Source of the DNA: Mycetocola saprophilus
GTDB taxonomy: Bacteria; Actinomycetota; Actinomycetes; Actinomycetales; Microbacteriaceae
Length of the DNA stretch: 5,796 bases
Reading direction: 5' to 3'
Assembly (NCBI RefSeq): GCF_000718085.1
Contig: NZ_JOEC01000009.1
Span: forward strand, 1 to 5,796
The notes beneath the pieces were generated by a model. The model worked only from the letters and a program-made list of their open reading frames with translations, was not told the DNA's origin and ran no database searches. Made by a program: the position numbers and the translations under genes. Positions 1 to 4,268 of this stretch are shown in pieces; within the stretch, counting starts at the first letter, position 1; each line of letters opens with the position of its first letter.

Positions 1-1
1 C

Positions 2-385
2 CCCGATTTCATCGACGCAACCCGAGCCGCGTTCGAACTCATCGGGAAGCCGTGGGTGATCGAGAACGTGCCCGGCGCACCTCTGCACGATCCGGTCGAA
101 CTGTGCGGGGCCATGTTCGAGCTCGGCACCTATCGGCACAGGCTGTTCGAATCGAATATCGACCTGTCCGCGCCCGAGCATCCCGAGCATGTGGCGAAGG
201 TCACCAAGATGGGCAGGCCTCCTGTCGCAGGCGAGTTCATGCACGTCGTGGGGAACTTCTCTGGCGTCGCCGAGGCCCGCGCCGCGATGGGCATCGACTG
301 GATGACTCGTGACGGGCTGCGGGAAGCGATCCCTCCGGCGTACTCCGAATGGGTCGGACGCCACCTGATCGAGGCGATCGCATGA
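2..385 (+). CDS. DNA (cytosine-5) methylase, C-terminal part (5' end outside window)
   Basis: Only the last 127 residues are present; the frame is open through the left edge. Visible landmarks fit a C5-cytosine methyltransferase of the phage 'DNA methylase' type. IENVPG (residues 20-25 of the fragment) carries the ENV motif VI, whose Glu helps activate the target cytosine. YRHRLFES (44-51) sits where the arginine-rich motif VIII is expected. EAIPPAYSEWVG (108-119) is the C-terminal motif that closes the cofactor-binding fold in this family. The catalytic Pro-Cys motif IV lies upstream, so activity cannot be judged. The enzyme would transfer a methyl group from S-adenosylmethionine to cytosine in phage DNA, probably for protection against host restriction; that role is inference. 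No cognate endonuclease is visible, as is common for orphan phage methylases. Its stop overlaps the next start by 4 nt (ATGA). Confidence 0.88.
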   Translation, partial: PDFIDATRAAFELIGKPWVIENVPGAPLHDPVELCGAMFELGTYRHRLFESNIDLSAPEHPEHVAKVTKMGRPPVAGEFMHVVGNFSGVAEARAAMGIDWMTRDGLREAIPPAYSEWVGRHLIEAIA

Positions 386-663
386 GCGTCATGAAGGTTC
401 TCGTGAACATCCGCGATACCGGTGAGGTATCCATCCAGCAGGTCGTGCCGCTCAAAAACGGTGCCCATGCTCTGCACGAACGATCCCGATGGGTGCCCGT
501 TGGCCGGGTCCGGCAAACCCGTACCGGGTGGGCCTGGTCACTCGGGGAAGCCCGCGGCACCGCGAAGACCCAGGACGGCGCTATCGGGGAAATGCTCGCC
601 AGCGTCGAAATGGTCCAGGTCGCATTGGACGACACCATCCCCGACCTGCTGGCGGGGCTGTGA
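382..663 (+). CDS. Small conserved-type phage protein, unknown function
   Basis: This 93-residue protein has no family I recognise. The sequence begins MSVMKVLVNIRDTGEV and alternates short beta-like stretches (KVLVNI, EVSIQQVVPL, RWVPVGRVRQTRTGWAWSL). A helical, acidic C-terminal third (about 63-93) ends in DDTIPDLLAGL. It reads as a compact alpha/beta cytoplasmic protein with no signal peptide or membrane segment. The ATG at 382 is chosen because it gives the ATGA overlap with the methylase stop that is usual in this locus and has a modest GAGG upstream. The in-frame ATG at 391 (MKVLVNI) is a credible alternative. Its stop overlaps the next ATG by 1 nt (TGATG), so translation of the two is probably coupled. 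Confidence 0.72.
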   Translation: MSVMKVLVNIRDTGEVSIQQVVPLKNGAHALHERSRWVPVGRVRQTRTGWAWSLGEARGTAKTQDGAIGEMLASVEMVQVALDDTIPDLLAGL

Positions 664-944
664 TGGACCGCCTACTGAGCTCGGATCGAGACTTCACCCG
701 GTTCCTCGCCACCCGTGACCCCATCAAGGTCGCATCCGAACGGCCGCTGCCGCCAGCAGAAGACCCGGACCGGAGACTTACCCCGGCCGAGGCGGTGGCG
801 TTATGGCCGTCGCCGCAAGTGGCGAGGCGTATCGAAGCGCAGATTGCCGCGTACGCCGCCCGCAAATCCCAGACCGTCCCGAAATCCTCGGGCGGTCTTT
901 TTCATACCCAAAACGCCCCAACCGGGGCAGACAGGAGCCTGTAA
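663..944 (+). CDS. Small phage protein, unknown; terminator hairpin embedded in its 3' end
   Basis: This 93-residue protein is of unknown function. It has a charged N-terminus (MDRLLSSDRDFTRFLATRD), a proline-rich stretch around 28-37, then a helical segment (about 40-69: LTPAEAVALWPSPQVARRIE and AQIAAYAARKSQ) that could be helix-turn-helix-like, though I see no diagnostic signature. The last 25 residues (PKSSGGLFHTQNAPTGADRSL and neighbours) look unstructured. They coincide with a cluster of RNA hairpins, including an intrinsic-terminator shape at 872-902. The tail may therefore be dictated by regulatory signal rather than by protein function. The ATG at 663 overlaps the previous stop by 1 nt (TGATG), with GGCGGGG upstream. 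The stop overlaps the next ATG (TAATG). Codon usage in the first 65 residues matches the neighbours. Confidence 0.65.
   Translation: MDRLLSSDRDFTRFLATRDPIKVASERPLPPAEDPDRRLTPAEAVALWPSPQVARRIEAQIAAYAARKSQTVPKSSGGLFHTQNAPTGADRSL
872..902 (+). terminator. Intrinsic (Rho-independent) terminator shape inside a coding region
   Basis: The left arm GACCGTCCCGA (872-882) pairs with the right arm TCGGGCGGTC (888-897), giving ten base pairs with one bulged T at 877 and a five-base loop (883-887). Five T residues follow directly (898-902). This is the standard form of an intrinsic terminator. It lies about 40 nt before the stop of the host ORF and before the gene that leads into SSB. It may act as a real terminator for the upstream genes or as an attenuator. 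The structure is seen in the sequence; its activity is inferred. Confidence 0.62.
915..928 (+). other. GC-rich stem-loop between terminator and next start
   Basis: GCCCC (915-919) and GGGGC (924-928) are perfect inverted arms around a four-base AACC loop. The stem lies 12 nt after the T-tract of the terminator hairpin and just before the ribosome site at 933-937. It is short, so it could be chance in GC-rich DNA. Its position between two other inverted repeats makes a leader-RNA role possible. Confidence 0.35.
931..942 (+). promoter_or_regulatory. Shine-Dalgarno inside an inverted repeat, for the gene at 944
   Basis: The ribosome site AGGAG (933-937) has 6 nt to the ATG at 944, which fixes that start. 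It lies inside an imperfect palindrome, ACAGG-AG-CCTGT, that could fold into a tiny hairpin and partly hide the site. The AGGAGCC core resembles the start-associated sequences described in cluster K mycobacteriophages, but only the core matches and there is a single copy here. I therefore treat it as a strong ribosome site with possible structural control. Confidence 0.5.
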
Positions 945-1330
945 TGGCGTTCACCAACCTCACCGCGTACAACCTCGCGCACAAGATCGTGGCCACCGCG
1001 GTCGAAGAAATCGATGACACCGACATTCGCGGAGAAATCCTCGACTGGGGACTCGGCCCGCACCCGGAAAACATCGCCGCGGTCCGCGAGCTCGTGAAGT
1101 CCTCGACCATCACCGTCCCCAAACCGGCCCCAGAACTCACCCCGGACAAGCTGCAAGAGATCGCCACCAGCGTCATCAGCCTGGTCGTCAGCGAGACCAT
1201 CGAAGCCGACGTCCTGGAGGTGGTTTCCGGGTATCGCCGGGGCGAGTCGGACCCGCTGGTTGAGGCCGCTGTACTCGCCCTGGTGCGTGCCGCGCAGATC
1301 ACCGTGACCTTCCCGGAGGTGAGCAAGTAA
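944..1330 (+). CDS. 128-residue unknown protein with apparent internal duplication, upstream of SSB
   Basis: No family is recognised. The protein seems to consist of two related halves of about 50-55 residues. Residues 11-58 run [13 protein letters not shown] ... [17 protein letters not shown]. Residues 73-121 run [14 protein letters not shown] ... [17 protein letters not shown]. The clearest match is [14 protein letters not shown] (45-58) against [14 protein letters not shown] (108-121), 63 residues apart, each preceded by a helical stretch. A proline-rich hinge (59-67, PKPAPELTP) joins them. This suggests a tandemly duplicated helical domain ending in a beta strand. The protein is acidic overall and has no membrane segment. 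The start at ATG 944 is supported by AGGAG at 933-937 and a TAATG overlap; an in-frame upstream start near 803 is rejected. It is coupled to SSB by another TAATG overlap, so a role alongside DNA replication or repair is possible but inferred only from position. Confidence 0.8.
   Translation: MAFTNLTAYNLAHKIVATAVEEIDDTDIRGEILDWGLGPHPENIAAVRELVKSSTITVPKPAPELTPDKLQEIATSVISLVVSETIEADVLEVVSGYRRGESDPLVEAAVLALVRAAQITVTFPEVSK
1315..1322 (+). promoter_or_regulatory. Strong Shine-Dalgarno for SSB
   Basis: GGAGGTGA is an extended complement to the 3' end of 16S rRNA, with 7 nt to the ATG at 1330. It is among the strongest ribosome sites in the window, fitting an abundant DNA-binding protein. It lies within the last codons of the preceding gene. 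Confidence 0.75.
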
Positions 1331-1857
1331 TGGCCGGGGAGACGGTTCTGCACATCATCGGCAACCTGACCAGCGACATCGAACTGAGGTACTCGCAGGC
1401 GGGCCTCGCGGTGGCGAACTTCACCATCGCGTCCACACCCCGGGTGCGCGACCGGCAGACGAACCAGATGAAGGACGGGGAGCCGCTGTTCATGCGCTGC
1501 TCGCTGTGGCGTGAGCAGGCCGAGCAAGCGGCCGCGTCGCTCACCAAGGGTGCGCGCGTCATCGCGGTCGGGAGACTGACGCAGCGCAGCTATGAGACGA
1601 AGGAAGGCGAAAAGCGCACCGCCGTCGAGCTGCAGGTGGACGATATTGGTCCGTCGCTGCGGTGGGCGACCGCTCAGGTATCCCGGGTGGGCGCTCAGGG
1701 TGGCCAGGGGCGGCCTAATGGTGCTTCTGCGGGTGCTGGTAGCCCCCAGGGCGGGAACGGGCCGCAGACGGACGCGTGGGGCGCTGCAGCACCGACGTTC
1801 AACGGGGCCGACGCCTGGAACCAGCCCGGCACCTTCGGGGACGACACCCCGTTCTGA
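1330..1857 (+). CDS. ssb: Single-stranded DNA-binding protein
   Basis: This 175-residue protein coats single-stranded DNA during phage replication, recombination and repair, and recruits partner enzymes through its C-terminal tip. Residues 1-115 form the OB fold. The [17 protein letters not shown] start (9-25), [12 protein letters not shown] (27-38), [10 protein letters not shown] (53-62), the [18 protein letters not shown] stretch (73-90) and [20 protein letters not shown] (92-111) all match bacterial SSBs, closest in style to actinobacterial ones. A flexible Gly/Gln/Asn/Pro-rich linker (about 120-168) follows. The last five residues, DDTPF, are the acidic Pro-Phe tip that in known SSBs binds replication and repair proteins. 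Length is normal for the family. A tip so close to the host form suggests that it can recruit host partners. The ATG at 1330 has the strong ribosome site GGAGGTGA and overlaps the preceding stop by 1 nt. The gene is also coupled to the downstream zinc-ribbon gene through TGATG. Confidence 0.97.
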   Translation: MAGETVLHIIGNLTSDIELRYSQAGLAVANFTIASTPRVRDRQTNQMKDGEPLFMRCSLWREQAEQAAASLTKGARVIAVGRLTQRSYETKEGEKRTAVELQVDDIGPSLRWATAQVSRVGAQGGQGRPNGASAGAGSPQGGNGPQTDAWGAAAPTFNGADAWNQPGTFGDDTPF

Positions 1858-2012
1858 TGACCCCCGACGAAACCCCCAGGTGTGGGCACTGCAGCAACAA
1901 CCCATACGGCCCCAGCACGGCGCACTGCACAAGATGCGGACGCAACGCACCCCCGACGCCGGGTGAAGTCCTGGCGCTTTTCATCGCCCGATACGACATC
2001 TGGGCCTATTAG
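1857..2012 (+). CDS. 51-residue zinc-ribbon protein
   Basis: This very small protein has two knuckles, CGHC (residues 9-12) and CTRC (24-27), giving C-x2-C-x11-C-x2-C, a textbook spacing for a single zinc ribbon. The tail (about 36-51, PGEVLALFIARYDIWAY) is a short aromatic helix. No known enzyme motif is present. Zinc ribbons of this size often bind nucleic acid or act as adaptor pieces; here the role is unknown. It starts at the ATG overlapping the SSB stop (TGATG) and has no strong ribosome site of its own, so it probably depends on ribosomes finishing SSB. That coupling suggests, but does not show, a function linked to single-stranded DNA or replication. Codons in this frame end mostly in G or C up to the TAG stop, supporting this frame over the overlapping one. 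Confidence 0.78.
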   Translation: MTPDETPRCGHCSNNPYGPSTAHCTRCGRNAPPTPGEVLALFIARYDIWAY

Positions 2013-2085
2013 CGACGGTGTCCCTGCTGCCTGGTTGGCGCGGTGGGCCGTCATGAAACAAGAAACCGAAGGAGACACATTATGA
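1963..2085 (+). CDS. Possible small ORF filling the only gap, start uncertain
   Basis: A reading frame in the +1 phase relative to the zinc-ribbon gene stays open to TGA 2083-2085, overlapping the ATG at 2082 as ATGA, the usual junction in this locus. From the GTG at 1963 it encodes 40 residues, ending ARWAVMKQETEGDTL. The final E-G-D-T is written by the ribosome site GAAGGAGACACA in the same phase as in the gene ending at 4714, which also closes with ATGA. Other possible starts are GTG 1882 (67 residues), TTG 2035 and ATG 2053 (10 residues); none has a good ribosome site. It overlaps the zinc-ribbon gene by 50 nt, and its codon usage is mixed. It may be a real small gene, a leader peptide or a gene remnant. 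Confidence 0.3.
   Translation: MKSWRFSSPDTTSGPISDGVPAAWLARWAVMKQETEGDTL
2068..2079 (+). repeat. Initiation cassette GAAGGAGACACA, copy 1
   Basis: This 12-nt sequence contains a strong ribosome site, and the ATG of the 137-residue gene follows at 2082. The identical 12 nt occur at 4694-4705 before the ATG at 4711. Similarity resumes after both start codons (ATGAGCAC). It decides the start at 2082 rather than the in-frame upstream start at 2043. Confidence 0.65.
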
Positions 2086-2495
2086 GCACCGAAACCAAAC
2101 ACCTCTGGGAACACAATCACAGCTACTACTGCACCGAAGGATGCTATTTCGTGGGAGGCCGGGAGTACCACCTGGTGCACGCGAAACACGAATCTTGGGC
2201 CGATTTCATGGACGACTGGGGCGACTCGGACCCGGACTACAACCTGCTGTTCCGGTGGGACTGGGTGCGCGAAGACCCCGCCGACTATGCGTACGAGATC
2301 GCAGAAGACCCGAGCTTCGAGATCCCCGGCGACACGTTGAAGCTGTTCTTCTTCTTGCAGCGCAAGGCCAAGCCGTTCAGCCACCACATCGCGGTAAAGC
2401 CGGAAGACGAACCGGCCGTGCGCGAATGGCTCACGGCCAAGGCCGAGCACATGCGCGGGATCTGGGCACCTCTCCTGGACGGGGCCGCGGCATGA
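2082..2495 (+). CDS. Acidic, aromatic-rich conserved phage protein of unknown function
   Basis: This 137-residue cytoplasmic protein is rich in Trp, Tyr, Phe and acidic residues (about 26 Asp/Glu against 13 Lys/Arg). Notable stretches are HNHSYYCTEGCYFV (11-24), ESWADFMDDWGDSDPDYN (37-54), LLFRWDW (55-61), LKLFFFLQRKAKPFSHHIAV (86-105) and EPAVREWLTAKAEHMRGIWAP (110-130). From memory, proteins with this same series (an N-terminal YYC, an SW.DF segment, NL.FRWDW, an FF.QRK strand and a C-terminal WL...W.P helix) are common in actinobacteriophages, without known function. Cys17, Cys21 and nearby histidines might bind metal, which is speculative. The start is set by GAAGGAGA (2068-2075), 6 nt before the ATG. 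The stop overlaps the next start as ATGA. Confidence 0.88.
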   Translation: MSTETKHLWEHNHSYYCTEGCYFVGGREYHLVHAKHESWADFMDDWGDSDPDYNLLFRWDWVREDPADYAYEIAEDPSFEIPGDTLKLFFFLQRKAKPFSHHIAVKPEDEPAVREWLTAKAEHMRGIWAPLLDGAAA

Positions 2496-2836
2496 CCGCG
2501 CTTGATGTGGCGTCGGTGACGCTGGCGCCGGTGTGGTTCACCCCGGCTGCCCCGTTGATTATTCGTGGTCGTGTGCCGGGTGCTGTGGTGGCGTCTCGGG
2601 TGCAGGTGGGCCGGGTGAAGGTCACGGCGCGGTGGGAACCGCCGACGAAACACCGCGCCGGCGGGTGGGTCACGGACGTGTGGTTGGGCCGGGCGACGGA
2701 GGATCCGGCGCGACCGTACGACACCATCCATCACGACAGCCGCGATGCCGACACTGCGGCCAGACTCGCCGCGTTGATTGCTGAGCACACCCCGGCCGGG
2801 CGTCCGGTCATCACCCTGGAAGGGGGCGAATCGTGA
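2492..2836 (+). CDS. 114-residue unknown phage protein
   Basis: No family is recognised. The N-terminal two thirds look beta-rich: VTLAPVWFT (9-17), PLIIRGRVPGAVVASRVQVG (21-40), VKVTARWEPP (42-51) and GWVTDVWLGRA (58-68). A short helix follows (85-98, DADTAARLAALIAE), then a final strand, PVITLEGGES. The pattern would suit a small beta-barrel or sandwich with one helix, possibly nucleic-acid-binding given many Arg residues, but no motif proves this. The ATG at 2492 overlaps the previous stop (ATGA) and has only a weak ribosome site, so translation probably relies on coupling. The C-terminal Glu-Gly-Gly-Glu is encoded by the ribosome site of the next gene. Confidence 0.72.
   Translation: MTALDVASVTLAPVWFTPAAPLIIRGRVPGAVVASRVQVGRVKVTARWEPPTKHRAGGWVTDVWLGRATEDPARPYDTIHHDSRDADTAARLAALIAEHTPAGRPVITLEGGES
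2818..2829 (+). repeat. Initiation cassette GGAAGGGGGCGA, copy 1
   Basis: These 12 nt contain the ribosome site for the GTG at 2833. The identical 12 nt recur at 3649-3660 before the ATG at 3664. In both places they encode an E-G-G-E end on the upstream protein. Confidence 0.55.
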
Positions 2837-3063
2837 GCGCACCCGAAGCCGAGTCGCTGCGCCCGGGCCTGTACCGGAACGCGAACGGCGTTGAGCTCAC
2901 CGTCATCGGCGAAGTTGTCACTGTCGGCGAGTACGAGGCCTTCGGGACCTTGTACGAGGGCACACATAAGGCCCTGGCTTTCACCACAGAAATCTTGATC
3001 ACGCCCGCGTTTATCACCCAGTGCGGGTTTCAGTTTGTAGAGCCTGAGGAGGCATCAGCATGA
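2833..3063 (+). CDS. 76-residue beta-rich unknown protein
   Basis: This small protein starts at GTG 2833, with AAGGGGG just upstream and a GTGA overlap with the previous stop. After a charged leader it reads LRPGLYRNANGVELTVIGEV (9-28), then VTVGEYEAFGTLYEGTHKAL, FTTEILITPAFITQ and CGFQFVEPE. This is a run of short strands with Gly turns, as in SH3-like or small beta-barrel folds. The 'PGLYR...G....VIG' opening recalls small one-domain bacterial proteins with that kind of fold, but the similarity is too short to name a family. There is one cysteine and no membrane segment. The stop overlaps the next ATG (ATGA), and the EEASA tail contains the GAGGAGG ribosome site of that gene. Confidence 0.72.
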   Translation: MSAPEAESLRPGLYRNANGVELTVIGEVVTVGEYEAFGTLYEGTHKALAFTTEILITPAFITQCGFQFVEPEEASA

Positions 3064-3335
3064 CCGAGAAGATCGACCACAAGCGCCACGCTCTGGCAAT
3101 GTTGGCAGTTCAGGACGGGGTGCGCGGCCCGGAAATCACCGGCGACACGCTGATTCTGGCGGCGGCCGCAGAGGCGCAGGTCCACGCGACTCTGTACCTG
3201 GCTGAGCAGCAGGCGGCCGCGGTGGAACAGGCCCGTATCGCGAACATCATCTCTTTGCTACTCGCCAACCGTGCGCCTTCGAACGCGGTGGTCGAGGAGT
3301 GGACCCGAGACATCGAGAAGGGGCTGGGACTGTGA
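3060..3335 (+). CDS. 91-residue helical phage protein, unknown function
   Basis: This is almost wholly helical: DHKRHALAMLAVQDGV (6-21), then a long Ala/Gln-rich helix (about 30-72) containing AAAAEAQVHATLYLAEQQ and EQARIANIISLLLANR, and a C-terminal helix VVEEWTRDIEKGLGL. The pattern of a 'HA..ML' helix followed by 'A.VHA.LYLAEQQ' and 'RIANII' is, as I recall it, frequent among small actinophage proteins, none with a demonstrated function. The long helix could form a coiled-coil dimer. The ATG at 3060 is supported by GAGGAGG (3046-3052) 7 nt upstream and the ATGA overlap. The stop overlaps the next GTG start as GTGA. Confidence 0.75.
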   Translation: MTEKIDHKRHALAMLAVQDGVRGPEITGDTLILAAAAEAQVHATLYLAEQQAAAVEQARIANIISLLLANRAPSNAVVEEWTRDIEKGLGL

Positions 3336-3664
3336 CCGGTCACGAGATCCCGGAAGATGTGATCGAGAAGGCCGCACGCGAGTGGTATGAGAGCGGTCCG
3401 CGTTCCGCGGGGGCCTGGGCGGACGTTCCTGACTGGCTGGCGGACGCATTCCGCTCTCGGGTTTTGCTGCCGATGCGGATCGCGTGGGCTGCTGCTCGGG
3501 AGCAGGCGTTAGCCGAGGCCGAGGAAGCAATTCTGGCACCGGGGCACGCCACTCCGACCCCGGGATCGGGGCTGGGGCATTCGAAGTCGGATGCGTTCGC
3601 GAAGGGTGTGCGGCAGGCTCACACCGCGGTTGCCGCTCTCCGCCGCAAGGAAGGGGGCGAGTGA
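3332..3664 (+). CDS. 110-residue helical phage protein, unknown function
   Basis: It starts at GTG 3332, with AGAAGGGG upstream and a GTGA overlap. The N-terminal half reads IPEDVIEKAAREWYESG (6-22), a tryptophan-rich turn (WADVPDWLADAFRSR, 29-43), then a helix RIAWAAAREQALAEAEEAIL (49-68). A Pro/Gly/Thr-rich linker (69-82) leads to a final helix, DAFAKGVRQAHTAVAALRRK (87-106). Small proteins with this 'P..V..KAAR....W......W....R.R...P...A..AAR' pattern occur in actinophages and actinobacteria, to my recollection, with no assigned function. Its KEGGE end overlaps the ribosome site for the membrane-protein gene that follows. Confidence 0.73.
   Translation: MTGHEIPEDVIEKAAREWYESGPRSAGAWADVPDWLADAFRSRVLLPMRIAWAAAREQALAEAEEAILAPGHATPTPGSGLGHSKSDAFAKGVRQAHTAVAALRRKEGGE
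3649..3660 (+). repeat. Initiation cassette GGAAGGGGGCGA, copy 2
   Basis: Identical to 2818-2829. Here it precedes ATG 3664. Related but not identical versions stand before ATG 3900 (AGAAGGGGCCGAGTG) and ATG 4268 (GACGGGGGTGAGTG). Confidence 0.55.
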
Positions 3665-3900
3665 TGGAGTTCTGGTCTTATCTGCTCACCGCGGTGGGCA
3701 TCCTCGGGCTGTGGCTCGCTGGCGGGAAAAACCGTGCCGGGTGGGCTGTAGGCCTGGCCGCGCAGGTGTTGTGGGTGGCGTTCGCGTTGACCACTCACCA
3801 GTACGGGTTCCTGCTGTCAGCGGTCGCGTACGGCACCGTGTACATACGCAATTTCCGGGCGTGGAAAAAGCCCGCGACCGAACGAGAAGGGGCCGAGTGA
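3664..3900 (+). CDS. Small three-helix membrane protein, PnuC-like in pattern
   Basis: This 78-residue protein has three hydrophobic segments: 3-20 (FWSYLLTAVGILGLWLAG), 26-43 (GWAVGLAAQVLWVAFALT) and 46-62 (QYGFLLSAVAYGTVYIR). They are separated by the short basic turn GKNR and a polar THQ turn, and followed by a basic tail (RNFRAWKKP). The order 'GI..LWLA..KN..GW.VGL.....W...A......GF..S...Y......W' resembles the core of PnuC-family nicotinamide riboside transporters, but at well under half their usual length (about 200-250 residues). A complete transporter is therefore unlikely. Similar short membrane proteins occur in actinophages. Alternatives are a holin-like or superinfection-exclusion protein; nothing here decides. 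The positive tail suggests a cytoplasmic C-terminus. The ATG at 3664 follows AAGGAAGGGGG by 6 nt and overlaps the upstream stop (TGATG). Confidence 0.82.
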   Translation: MEFWSYLLTAVGILGLWLAGGKNRAGWAVGLAAQVLWVAFALTTHQYGFLLSAVAYGTVYIRNFRAWKKPATEREGAE

Positions 3901-4268
3901 TGGTGCACACGATCACGCTTACGAAGCTGCCGGATGAAACCTCGGACGATTTCGAGTACGAGATCGGCGGCGAGCATGACCAATCATGCGCAGTCAGTAA
4001 GCGGTGCCCGCGGGCACGATGCCAGGCGATGAACCCGGACAACGACCCTGGCCCCGAGCGTCGCCGTCATGGGGTCGATCACTGGCATTTGGACGGGGAA
4101 TGGTTCATCGAAGACCCGACGGGATGCGGACTTGATCACGTGTTCGAATCCACCTCCGAAGCGGAGTACTTCGACGGCCGCGAGCTGGGCGTCTACGAGC
4201 CGTCACTGACCTGGGATGACGAGTGGTACATCGAGGAGCTATGGCCGGTCGAGGACGGGGGTGAGTGA
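3900..4268 (+). CDS. Highly acidic Cys/His-rich phage protein, unknown function
   Basis: This 122-residue protein has about 31 acidic and 9 basic residues. It starts with a strand, MVHTITLTKLPD. Residues 26-41 (HDQSCAVSKRCPRARC) bring together His26, Cys30, Cys36 and Cys41. Residues 57-63 (HGVDHWH) and Cys76-His80 (CGLDH) add further potential ligands, so one structural zinc site is plausible. The C-terminal third is strongly acidic and aromatic (TWDDEWYIEELWPVEDGGE). Proteins with a similar plan (TITL strand, 'HD..CAV...CP', 'RHG.DH...DG.W', 'CGL') are, as I recall, common in actinophages and uncharacterised. The very negative charge would also fit a protein- or DNA-mimicking inhibitor, which is speculation. 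The ATG at 3900 has AGAAGGGG (3885-3892) upstream and a TGATG overlap. Confidence 0.83.
   Translation: MVHTITLTKLPDETSDDFEYEIGGEHDQSCAVSKRCPRARCQAMNPDNDPGPERRRHGVDHWHLDGEWFIEDPTGCGLDHVFESTSEAEYFDGRELGVYEPSLTWDDEWYIEELWPVEDGGE

Noticed and set aside
803..943. In-frame N-terminal extension of the gene at 944
   Set aside because: It overlaps the preceding gene and passes through the terminator hairpin; AGGAG at 933-937 and the TAATG junction point to the ATG at 944.
1836..1851. CGGGG/CCCCG hairpin at the end of ssb
   Set aside because: Only five pairs with no following T-tract; the sequence is explained by codons for the conserved acidic SSB tip, so I do not call a terminator.
778..1950. Long open frame on the minus strand (390 codons) across the duplicated protein and ssb
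   Set aside because: It is antisense to the unmistakable ssb gene, lacks recognisable protein features, and is expected in GC-rich DNA where the opposite strand mirrors codon bias.
2013..2081. Possible promoter in the gap (TTGGCG at 2035)
   Set aside because: No -10-like hexamer lies at a suitable distance, so a promoter cannot be supported from sequence.
1695..2450. Minus-strand open frame of 251 codons
   Set aside because: It covers the ssb tail, the zinc ribbon and the acidic 137-residue gene in antisense; it has no domain signals and no ribosome site fitting the locus.
2141..2491. Upstream extension of the gene at 2492
   Set aside because: Arg/Pro/Gly-rich shadow translation of the 137-residue gene; the ATGA junction supports the start at 2492.
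4004..4017. 14-bp perfect palindrome GTGCCCGCGGGCAC
   Set aside because: Roughly one such palindrome is expected by chance in a GC-rich window of this size, and it lies mid-gene within Cys/Arg codons.
4139..4156. tRNA T-arm-like TTCGAATCC
   Set aside because: The flanking bases do not form the five-pair T stem, there is no acceptor or anticodon arm nearby, and it lies within a clear coding frame. The same holds for the similar GTTCGAATC near 147.
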